Shown here one piece after another: positions 31,301-43,300 of a stretch of 64,000 nt of DNA (positions are counted from its first letter, which is position 1; every line of letters starts with the position of its first letter). Under the pieces are notes generated by a model that had not been told where the DNA came from, made no database searches, and was given only the letters and a program-made list of their open reading frames with translations. The stretch is from the NCBI GenBank assembly GCA_001939145.1, contig LSRX01000052.1, forward strand, positions 1,015,245-1,079,244. Reading direction: 5' to 3'. Origin of the DNA: Symbiodinium microadriaticum. Lineage: Eukaryota; Sar; Dinophyceae; Suessiales; Symbiodiniaceae. Both the position numbers and the translations under genes were made by a program.

Positions 31301-34300
31301 CGATTACCTTATATTTAGGGTTTTGGGCTTCGGGTTTATACTTAGCCATAGGCTCCTTAGTAGTTCCTTTTGTCGATTACCTTATATTTAGGGTTTTGGG
31401 CTTCGGGTTTATACTTAGCCATAGGCTCCTTAGTAGTTCCTTTTGTCGATTACCTTATATTTAGGGTTTTGGGCTTCGGGTTTATACTTAGCCATAGGCT
31501 CCTTAGTAGTTCCTTTTGTCGATTACCTTATATTTAGGGTTTTGGGCTTCGGGTTTATACTTAGCCATAGGCTCCTTANAAAAGACCCTAAACCCTAAAC
31601 CCCCGGAGATCCTAAAACTTGGGTTTGAAAGTCTGCAGGAATGGCACTGAGATGATCGGCGGCGAGTGCCTCCCCTGCGCGGAGAACTGCTTCGAGCGCC
31701 CTGCCGCGTTTTAGAGTTTAGGGTTTAGGGTTTAGGGTTCAAGGGCACAAAGCACCTCATGTACCAAGTTAACCCTGGACGAGTTCACGGTCCCGTGCCC
31801 CCAAACAGGGCTTTCAGGTGTAGGTTATAAGCCGTACGCCCGGAACCCTGAACCCTAACTCGTTTAGGACTCCAGGCGTTTAAGGGTCCTTTCGCCCTTG
31901 ATGTCCGGTTCTCATGCACATACGACTGTCTTAGAAAATCGTCAGCTACAGAAATCCGAGTTCTGAATAGTCAGCACAAGTACACCCCCAAAAGTTCCTA
32001 TGTCCTATGTATTTTTGCTACTATACGGCTGATGATATAAATCCTGCATTCCCCATGATAAGGAATATACCATAATTCCCATAGTTTAGGGTCCTTAAGG
32101 TCATGCAGGATTTACATCATCAACAGTACTATGCCCCAGAAGCCGTCTTGTAATCACGAAGGGCCCTAAATTGCCCCTGAAATCATTCCGAGGCCCTCGG
32201 CATCGGAAGGTCTACAAAACCCTAAGGGTTTAGGGTTTAGGGCTTCCGATTATAGGACTTTGGGTCCATTTTGGGTACCAAAAGCCACAAAAAAAGGAAC
32301 CCTTGGACCCTCAGGGAAAGGGTTCAAGGTTGAGGGGGAACCCCAAGCTCCATGAGCCCGAAACGCTTAATCCTGAACCCCAAACCCCCAAACCCCAAAC
32401 CCTAAACCCTAAACCCTCAACCCTCAACCCTAAACCCTAAACCCTGGACGCCTTAAGTCCTAAGCCCTAGAAGCCCTAAGCCCTAAACGCCAAGAAGGCG
32501 TAAGTCGGACATGCAACCTGTCTCTTGGAGGCAGAAGGTTTGGGGCCTAGCAGGTCCCTACCCTAAGGCTCCCGGACCCTTGTAGTGGAATCCCAGACCC
32601 TAGCCTCCAAAGCCGAGACCCTCCCCCAGAAAGCCCAAGACCCTCATAGGAGCCTTAGGCTAAGACTTGAAATAGACCAAAGTAGGCACTATATGGATGG
32701 ACTGGAGACTCCAATGTAGGTGCTATTTGTATACTTAAACCCCTAAACCCTGAACCCCCATACCCTAAACCCTGAACCCTGAACCCTAAACCCTAAACCC
32801 TAAACCCTGAACCCTGAACCCTAAACCCTGAACCCTAAACCCTAAACCCTAAACCCCTAAACCCTAAACCCTAAACCCTGAACCCCATAAAGCATATAAG
32901 CCCGAAACGTGGAGACCTCGGAGGTGCTTTGTGTGGATCAAGCACCCTCCCGGTTGAGGGTTTAGGGTTTAAGGTTTAGGGTTTAGGGTTTAGGGTCCTC
33001 ATCCTACCACCAGACCAAACTGTGTCCTTCTCTAGGTTACGAGGTCCCTTCAGGTTCCTAACAGGGGGTCCTTAAAGGGATGTAGAAGGGCTTCTGAAAC
33101 GGTACTATAAGGGTGCTATACGGTTTCAAGGGTCCCTTTTAGGGTCCGTCTTTGTGAGGGTGCCGTACTATTTTCCGGGACATAAAAAGGTACCCTACTT
33201 TAGAGAACTACCGAAATTCTTTGCATGCCGAATCCTCCGGCTTTGGCGTCTTGATGAGTAGCCAGAGCCGGTACCCTAATAGAGGGTGTAGCTTTAGGGG
33301 TTTTGGGATTAGGGCTTAGGGTTTAGGGTTTATAGGAGTTGAGGGTTTAGGGCATTGGTTATTCTACTTGTAACCCCAAACTCCCCAGCTCCCTCTCCAT
33401 GAACTTTCAACTAAGTCCAGTTGTGCTGCGCTTTTGAGGTGCGAGAGCGACGTCACCTGCAAGGCCTTTCTGTTGGATGCTCCTGCGTTTTCTATAGGCT
33501 TGCAAAAGCTATCAGCAGACCGCATGCTACTATCACAATTATTATGATTGCTGGTAGTACTAGCATTGCGATACCATGATAATACTAATGATTATCAATA
33601 TGCTATTACTCTTAAACCATTATTACCTGCTATTACTATATTCCTCTAGGGTTCCGGATGGCCCCCTTATGGAGACCTTTCGACCTCGAACGGATGTGCT
33701 GGCTAATGCAGTCGAGACACACTTCCCTTCGCTTTGTTTGGCCTGTGCATTTCGGTGATGCAGAGTCATCTCCAACACCAAATGTGCTCAGGAGCTAAAC
33801 CCAAAACCCCAAGCCCTAATAAGTACCCTAAACCCTAAACCCTATAATGCACTTGTTTTCCTGATTGTGTCAATGCTTGAACGCCTGCGGTTTTCAAAGG
33901 CCGAAGTCTTCAAGCCCTGAAAGCCTGAAAAGAGTAAGCCCTAAATCAACCCCGCAAACACGAAACCCCCAAACGGCGCTGAAACCTTACCTAACCCCTA
34001 CACGACCGCTTTAGCCCAAACAGCCCACCTGTTGAAGGGCTGGTACAAGTAATAGGAAGAAGAAACGTCAAGGAGGTGGGCATCTTGGGGGTTCACATAC
34101 ACCCTATAACTCCTAACACCCCCTAAAACCCTAAACCCCTAAACCCTGAACCCCTAAACCCCTAAACCCTAAACGGTCTAAGCCCTAAACGCTCTAAATC
34201 CTAAAACTGGTAAGCCTGAACCCAACACCCTGGCCCGACGCCTGCACCACCCAAACGAAGCAAACCTTGGTCCTACCGCTTTAGATTTTAGGCCGTAGGG

Positions 34301-37300
34301 TTTATACTTAGCCATAGGCTCCTTAGTAGTTCCTTTTGTCGATTACCTTATATTTAGGGTTTTGGGCTTCGGGTTTATACTTAGCCATAGGCTCCTTAGT
34401 AGTTCCTTTTGTCGATTACCTTATATTTAGGGTTTTGGGCTTCGGGTTTATACTTAGCCATAGGCTCCTTAGNTTACCTTATAGGATCCTAAAAATAAAC
34501 CACAAAAAGAAACTACTAAGGAGCCTATGGGTAGGGTTCGGGGTACACCCTACTCTAAGGGTCCAAGTACCCAAATAGTAGGGTTCTAAGGTCCAAACAC
34601 CTTTCAGAGTATTGATTTTGGGAGCCAAAACCTTACTATTTGGGTACTCGGACCCTCTGGGCTGCAAGAGGTCTGCAACAGCTCCTACTTCCTCGCACGT
34701 ACGGGCGAATGCGTCGAGCATTGCCCGGACGGGGACTACGAGGTTGGCGACGAGGACGGTTTCGGGTTGATAATGTATAGGGGTTCAGGGTTTAGGGCCT
34801 AAGGGTTGCCGGTTTCTCGGGGTTTAGGGGTGAGTGTTTCGGGGTTTAGGGTCTCGAGTTTAGGGCTTACGGTTAGGGGGGTTCAGAGTTTAAGGGGATA
34901 CAAGGGTTTAGGGTTTTTGGGTTTACGGGTTCACGGTGTGGTTTATTGCAAGCTTTAGTGTTCTTAGTTTTTTTGTTATAATAAGGCTCAGCAGCGTCAT
35001 ATACGCACATTATTTTCATTATGGTTCTAAGGGCGCTTGAGAAGAAGGGGCCTAAAGAAACATGTACTTCCTTAAGATATTATAAGCGGGAGATCGTATG
35101 ATGGTAAGGCCCCATGCAGAGAGGGTGTTTGCAACTGTAAGTCAGCGACCGGAGCAACCAGTAGCGGCTCAGCATCGAGTGACAGCGTCCGGATAGCTGA
35201 TCCCTGATAAGGGCCTCGACCCGTGAGCTCATGGACGCCATCGGCATTAGATCCCACAGGCTCATCAACATGGGGAAAGACCTCCTCCTAGTCAGAGACG
35301 GTGTGATGCTGTTGATGATATAAATCCTGCATTACCTTAAGGACCCTAAACTATGGGAATTGTCGGGTATATTCCTTTTTATGGGTAATGCAGGATTCAT
35401 ATCATCAAACCCTAAACCCTAAACCCTAAAACCCTAAAAACTCTAAGCCCTAAGGTTCCTTACAAAGGTTCCATCAACCGTAGTACGGCCCCTGGTTCAG
35501 GGTTTAGGGTTTATAGACTTTTGGGATGACTGCTTCGAGGAGTATGGCCGGCAGTGCATGAAGTGCCCGGACGACTTCAACAACTGCATCACCGCCACCT
35601 ATGCGTCGGAGTGCAAGAATAACTTGAACCACGGCTCTTACTTTAGGGTTCTACGTCAGGTCTAGGGTTCAGGGGTTTAGGGTTCGGGGGTTTAGGGGTT
35701 GAAAGTTTAGGGTTTAGGGGTGTGTATAGGCATTGACCGGCTTGCTTCGCAGCTTGATGCTGCGCTGAGACTTGCTGCCTAAGGAGCGACGATGCCCATT
35801 GCTTTAAGAACTTGCTAGGATACATGACGTATATCATAACGGGGACATGGTGGACGTTCTGCCTTGTAGGATGTCACGAAACTTTTCGGACTTTGCGCGT
35901 GGAAGGTCACCTTAAGACCTGAAATTAATAATGTTAAACCGAAGCAAAATCAAAACCAAACAACCGACCCCTGAACCCTAAACCTTAAACGCTAAACCCT
36001 AAACCCTACACCCCTAAACCCTAAACCCTAAAACTTCAAAGTTTAGCTTCCCTCTTAGCGCTCACAGTATGAGTCGGAATCTTGCAAGGCCAAAATCCAA
36101 CGTTTAGGGATTCTGGCTTAGGGTTTGGGGTCTAGGGTTTGGGGTTTAGGGCCTTTATAGAGCTTAGGGTTCAGGGTTTAGGGCTCTGTTGTTGGGGGTT
36201 GCAACCTGCTGGAGGAGAACCGGTAGCAAAGTACGGGACGGCTTTAGGTTTCGATGTTTCGGATTTAAGGCTTTTACGGCTGAGGCCGATTATAAACGAA
36301 GGTTTTGTACCTACATGTTAGCAGATTCGAAGACCTTCGCCTCTCCACTTTTAGGTCTTTGGGTGCAAGGGGTTCGGGTTTGGGCATTGGGGTTTGGAAC
36401 CAAGGACGATAAAGCTGTAAGTTGTGGCGGCACGCAGCCGAGGTATCTCAATGCCGATGCCGAGTGCGTGATATCTTGCCCAGAAGGCAGCGCTAAGCCC
36501 CAAACCCTAAACCCCACACCCTAAACCCTGCACCGAAACCCTAAACCCTGCACCCGAAACCCTACACCCGAAACCCTAAACCATACACCCGAAACCTTAG
36601 ACCTACACCCGAAACCCTAAACCCTACAGCCGAAACCTTAGACCCTACACCCGAAACCCTAAACCCTACACCCGAAACCCTTAAACCCTACAGCCGAAAC
36701 CCTAAACCCTACACCCGAAACCCTAAAACCTACACCCGAAACCCTAAACCCTGCACCCGAAGCCCTAAACCTTGGCTGTTTCCAGTTTGCTCCCCTCAAA
36801 GGCTGCCCACTCTACAGTCAGGAACCCCAAAAGCACCCAAAACAGAATCTTTTGGGTGGGGATACCCCTAGCTTACTGGCTTACTTAAAGTGGGGATTAT
36901 GGGATATCCCTAAACCCTTAGCCCTAAACTTAAAGTGGGGATTATGGGATATCCCTAAACCCTTAGCCCTAAACTTAAAGTGGGGATTATGGGATATCCC
37001 TAAACCCTNNNNNNNNNNNNNNNNNNNNNNNNNNNNNNNNNNNNNNNNNNNNNNNNNNNNNNNNNNNNNNNNNNNNNNNNNNNNNNNNNNNNNNNNNNNN
37101 NNNNNNNNNNNNNNNNNNNNNNNNNNNNNNNNNNNNNNNNNNNNNNNNNNNNNNNNNNNNNNNNNNNNNNNNNNNNNNNNNNNNNNNNNNNNNNNNNNNN
37201 NNNNNNNNNNNNNNNNNNNNNNNNNNNNNNNNNNNNNNNNNNNNNNNNNNNNNNNNNNNNNNNNNNNNNNNNNNNNNNNNNNNNNNNNNNNNNNNNNNNN

Positions 37301-40300
37301 NNGTAATGCATAGGGAATCCCAGGACTATTTGTCCTTAGGGTTTTAGTTATGGGGTTTAGGGTTTACGGTTTAGGGTTTTAGGGTTTAGGGTTTTAGGGT
37401 TTAGGGTTTACACCAATTCTCTACCTTCTGATCTCCAAGATCCCCACTAAGATTCTAGGGTGTGGGTTTAGGGTTTAGGGTTTGGGGTAAGTTTGAAATC
37501 TGAAGGGAACGAAAATCCATCGGCTCGAAACATGGCCAGAAATGACGGACGAAGAAATCACAGAGCCCAATGCCAGTGAGATGAGGAAAGATCCCTCGGG
37601 TTCTGGAGGAATCCCTCACAGGGTTTGCAGCACATTGCTTGATCAAGGGTTTTGGTCACTTTGGTCAATTTTGTGAGAGCCCAGGATAGGGCCGCGAGAG
37701 TCTCGCGTTCATTGTTGAGACCAGAAACAACTGATCTGAAAGAAGCAATGGTTACGCCAATAAACCTACGCGTGAAAACTGATCCCTAAACCCTAAACCC
37801 TAAGCCCTAAACCCTAAACCCTATACACCCTACAATGACAAGGAGGCATCCAAATGAAGCCCTAGGGCCCTAAGCAGTAGATAACCGTGCACAAGAACCA
37901 TAAGTCTGCCTAAGCAGCCCCAAAACCCTAAACCCCAAACCCTGAAACCCAGCAGCCCGAAACCCTAAACCCTAAACCCCAAGACCCTAAACCCCACACC
38001 CTAAAACCCAGCAGCGCCCGAAACCTTAGAATCCGTTCGCCTGACAGCCTAAACCCTAGGCCGACACCCGTGAGAGCTGATCCCGCACATGCCAGCGAGT
38101 GAGGGAGTCAGGATCTAGGGCGTACCCATAGGCCCCTAAGTAGTTCCTTATTGTTATGGTTTATATTTAGAATCCTATAAGGTAATCCCAAGAAGGAACT
38201 ACTTAGGGGCCTATGGGTAGGGTCTAGTGGCCTGCGCAAGGTTACTTCCACCGGCCTCTTCACAGCAAGCCTGTCGGCAACGAATGCCCGGTCTGCCCAG
38301 GGAACTGCAACAAATGCGAGGACACGGCTCCTGAACCTTTGACGACCCCAAATCCATCAGCCCTCGGACAACTAGCATGAAATTCTGGGGAAATGAACCT
38401 GTAAGCAACTGCCAGTCTTCGTACAAGCTCATAATTCATTGACCGACACTGCAATCCAAATTACAGTAAGTATTGTTTTTCAATATGCAAGCCCCGTCGA
38501 ACCCAGCGATACTGACTAAGACCCCATTCAAACTGTCTTTTGGTTAACCTTCTGGCGTTTCGAGCTGGAGGGGGCGTGTTTTTTTGTGGGCTGACGTTCG
38601 CGATTTGACTCGAGGATTTCCTGTTTAGTCCTGGGCAGGATTAGAGGTACGGTTGATGGTATAAATCCTGCATTACCCACAATAAGGAATATACTACCAT
38701 AATTCCCATAGTTTATTAGGGTCCTTAAGGTAATGCAGGATTTAAAATCATCAACAGTATCAAAGGGTCAGGGGTTTGTCGATTATAAACACATGTATAT
38801 TCTATTAGTTGTTGTCGTCTATCTGTATAAAATAGCTATGTACGTTTATACACATATAGATGTACACATGCACACATACAGCTATATATATATATATACT
38901 TATGCATTGTTTATTTATTTATTTATTTATTTACTCATTTATTTATATGCATATAATATACACACGCAGACACGCATATGCACACATACAGCGAGCCTAC
39001 CTACCTGTCTATCTAATTGACTAGCTGATGACTAGCGCAGCGGCTTGCTGGGTTTTTGCGCTGTTTCACAGGAAATTCTCAGGAGTCCAGCCACCTTGAT
39101 GGATGCCGATGGGATCGGTGTCATGTGTATGAAGATCCCAATAACCGGTAAGCAAGGAATATACCTTCGATCAGGAGGGGCATTTCGAGTTGTTGGGTTC
39201 TCTGGGGAAGAGCGAGACGCAGGATGCAAGCACCTGCACCGAGTGCAAGAACACCATGCAACTTGGACAGTCGGCTAAATCCTGGGTCTCTACACACCCT
39301 ACCCTGAGGGCCCATGTACTTATATAGTATATACATTGGTCTTAAAGTAGTCCCTATATAGGTACATTGGGGCCAAGGTATATAATATTTGGGCACATGG
39401 ACCCTTAGGGCTAGGCTAGGCCCAAAAAGCCCTCAACTCCACCAACCGGGACTGGGTCTTACCGGCTTGCGGGCCTAGTGAAGAGGCGGCTGGCAGGAGG
39501 CCAAATGTACGGTCCAAGGGTTGCGAAGGCGCTAGAGGCGTTACATCCCATCTACCAAGGCTGTGGGCCAAAGATGAGGGTTGGGTGCCGTGTGGAACCT
39601 TCGATTAGGGTACTTACGGAGCACGACGTGTGAGGTTTGCCGTATTGGGCTTCAGGATTGACCTTTGGATCGCATGGATCTCGCGTTTTATGACTTAGGT
39701 TTTGGGTTTAGGAGTTGATACAGCGCAACTGATGTCTCCAGCGCACTCGTGGCGACTCGGTGACTTTCCGATATTCTCTTGTCTCTGCACCGGACCTTCT
39801 TCAAGCAATAATGTTGTGGGATTCGGATGAGGCTGGCAGGGGTTCCAATTGGGCTGTATGTGGCTTCTTGAATGAAAATGTGACCACAGTGCTGTGCGTG
39901 CCTTTCTTGGTATGAAGGCAACTAGTGGGACCCTGTAACCGAGGAAAAATGCTATTCTTTGTGACTTCCGAGGTCGGGGGTTGGTAGTGTCATTGAACCC
40001 CAAACCCCTCAATCGTCCGAAGGGCGTCGGACGGCTCTGCGTGACAATTAGGTTTCGCGGCTGTTGCGGGGTTCACGGCTTCTGAGGTACTTGAACCCAG
40101 ACTTCTGGTGTGAGCCTGAATGCCCTATTGGCTACTACAAGGCCGCGCGAGGGAGGGTTTAGGGTTTAGAGTTTAGGGTTTAGGGTTTAATTAGTAAACT
40201 TCGGGATCGGATCGACTAGATTCCGGGATGCGACAGTTCTTACAAGAAGCAGTAAAGTTCACCTTGGCCCTAAACCTTGAATTTCAAAAGTCAAAAAATA

Positions 40301-43300
40301 TCACCCCCAGCCTTAAACCGTGTATGACCTATCTTGGATCCTGGTGTACCCCCCCCTCATAGGACCTAGGCTCTCCCGGTGGTACCCTTATGTTTCATTC
40401 CTTCCGGGGGGATTGGCCCTGATTCCCCTAAACCCTAAGCCCAATACCCCCATAAAACCCGAAAGCCCAAATCCTAAACCCCTAACCCCATAACCCCCTA
40501 AACCCTAAACCCAAGAATAGCCAGGGGACACTGGAGAGGGCTGGAGAGTCTTGAGAAACTTCAGAGCTGTGGGTTAAGTGCCGGAGCCCGGAGAGGGTCT
40601 GGAAAGTGGAGCCGGTTTAGGCTCGGTGGTCTGGAAAAGGTTTAGGATTCCTACTTTGGGAAACTATTCTGCAAAAGGGTATTTTGTAGAAGCGGGTATA
40701 GTGTCATACCCTCCCGCGCTTTTGGGGGGTGCCTACTGTTCCGCACAACTGACACTAAAACCCTAAACTTTATAAACCCCAAGGGCATGGGGTTTACTGT
40801 TTAGGGTTTAATGTTCAGAGTTTGGCGTGCAGGGTGTAGGGGTTTAGGGTTGAGGTTTAGGGTGTATAGGGCTTTGGGATGTTCAGAGTTTGGTGTGCAG
40901 GGTGTAGGAGGGTTTAGGGTCGAGGGCTTAGGGTCTAGGGAGGTGTAGGGCTTAGGGTTAGGTTTGGGAACTTGTTACCTCAGAGTTATAGAGTCTGGAG
41001 GGTTTAGATGTTCCAAAGATGATCCGCTGCCTCCGCTGACTTCAGGTGGGCAATGCAGAAATCGGGAATACCTGCGCGACACTTGGCCATTATTGGTTTA
41101 GAGTGGCGGAGTGAGATTCGGGAGTTTAGTGTTCTAGGGTTTTGGGGTTTATAGGGTTTAGGGTTCGGGTTTCGGGGTTAGGGCTTTAGGCTCTGGAGTT
41201 CGGGTGTTTTGTTTCTGTCGCTGACCTGCCAGGACAATTCTAGCCGTGGCGGCCCAGCTGCTATGTATGTGCGTGTAGGATGAATTGTTGTAGGTTTCTA
41301 TTTTCTGAAGATACTTCGATTTGGACCCCAGGGTAGCCGACGGCTTGCAGCTTTAGCACTGAGCACTGGTCCTTCCAGGAAGTGTCCCGCTAACTGCCGG
41401 ACTTGCATCGACGGGGAGACGTGCAGACCTCGGAAGATAACGTGTGGATGTGGAGTCCGCATCAAAAGCGTGAGTTCGAAGTTCATGTTTACGAGTTTGC
41501 GGTACAGCAAGGCAGCAAGCATAGCAGTGTGAAATTGCTTTTGTGTCTTCTGTAGAACTTTATGACTGTTAGAGGGGCTGTTGGTTTTCGCTCAGTCAGT
41601 GGCCGCTCAAATCATCATCAGAGTGCTGTATCGCCCAATGGGTACTTCCGCGCAGGGGTAATGGGTTTTGGCCTCAGAGTGCAGGGCTATCGAACAGTTG
41701 GTAGTATTGTTTTTTGTAGTATACTACTGTTTTGAATCTTTCCGTATCTTACACATCAGGTTAGGCACTTCAGGATCTAGAGTATACCCATAGGCTCCTT
41801 AGTAGTTCCTTTTTGTGTGTGTGCTTTATATTTGGGATGCTATACGGTAATCCCAAAAAGGAACTACTAAGGAGCCTATGGGTTTCGCCGAAGCTCAACC
41901 AGATGCGCTCTGCCTCTCACTCCCCGAGCAAGATCTGGCCCTAAGCCGCAAAACCCGAAAGTCTCCACTCGATTGAACAAAAATCCCAGACGGCGGAAAA
42001 TGCAGAAGCCTGAAAGTTACCGGGTTTTTGTCAAGGGATCTAACTTAAGTTACCATAATGTAGGGATCTATAGTAAATAATATGGTTTCCTTATTATGGT
42101 AACTTAAGCAAAAACCCTTAACAAGAACCCAGCAAAATGCAGAAGCCTGAGAATTAGGTGCACATAGTGCACGAACTTCAAGTACCTGACGCCCAACAGG
42201 CCCGCGATCTAGCCTGTTCCAGGCTTCTTCGGGATTTGGGAAGTCAGGAATATTTCAGGACCACAATAAACGACGAAATCACAACGCACTATGCTGAATC
42301 GAACCTTAGATTCTAAAAGATAAAGAATACACATCCTTGGTTGGAACATTTCAGTTTCCTGTGTGAGGGTTGTCGTGAGGGTTACGATGGAGCCTGCTAT
42401 CGTTTTCGAGATCGTCTTCAACCCACAGACGGTGCCCTGTTGAAATTTCGGGGCCTTACGAGGGGACAAGAATCCTACTATTTGCGGTCTAACCTCAGAA
42501 GGCCACCCACCAAAGTCATATAGTCTAAACCTCTACTCCCAAGTTACTCTATAGGAATCGCATTATAAGGCCTACATATTAGCTACATGTTGCTCTACAG
42601 TAATCGCTTTTCGAGGCCTCTACATATGAGCTACATGGACCCTCAAGAGTCCATGTACACGAATCCTGGCTTTCGACCCCTCCTTTCCCGTACCTGTAAC
42701 CCGGGATGCAGCAAAACACCTGTAGCCACCGACATCATCCCTCAACCAAATATCAGAGGGGTCCTAAGTAGCTACATAGTAGAATGTAGGGTTCCTATAT
42801 TGGGAATCATGATTATTAGTTATGATTTGGGGAAGTATCCCCCAGAACAGTACCTAGGAGCCTTTGGGAATATCAGAAGCCCTATCCGCCGAAGTCCTAC
42901 AAACCGCACACGCTACACCCGAAACACACACACACACACACACACACCAACAAGGTCTTGTAAACCCTAAGCCCTAAACCGTAACTTGTACATTCTCCAG
43001 TTTAGACTCACCCCACGAAGAGCCCTGGCCAGGGACTGCGTGGAAGTTTGCCCGAACAACACCTTTCCGCAGGGAGCAGCTCGGCTCTTGTTGGTTTCAG
43101 CCATCGACTTTGGGTTTACGTGGCTGATGTTCGGATCCAATAGCCCATGGGTTCAAGGGCTTATAGACTCTATGACTATGGGGTCATCTATAATTTTTGA
43201 GGTCATCAATAGCCGGGTTTGGGGGGAGGTAGGATTTCAGGGTTTGCCACGAGTCGCGACCCCAAGGCTCGATTCACCGCAAGCCTGTGCAAAACTTTCC

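Larger units (their letters stand above)
28541..31578 (+). repeat. 3.04-kb block, copy 1 (near-identical to 31580-34472)
   Basis: Identical by eye to the next block at a constant offset of 3039 for everything checked, apart from two substitutions in a heptamer tract near 31107. Ends at a single N. Confidence 0.9.
31580..34472 (+). repeat. 3.0-kb block, copy 2
   Basis: Repeats 28541 onward at offset 3039, including the B exon (31639-31708), family 2 element, A1 exon (33439-33487) and 60-codon frame. It has only two complete 71-bp units before the N at 34473. Confidence 0.9.

Noticed and set aside
31264-31578. CRISPR-like array
   Set aside because: Repeats are contiguous 71-bp units without variable spacers, and the genome is eukaryotic.
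39688-40012. Two overlapping minus ORFs of 77 and 105 codons
   Set aside because: Both are open over the same bases in different frames with NPRPRK/PKPK heptamer peptides; no support for either.
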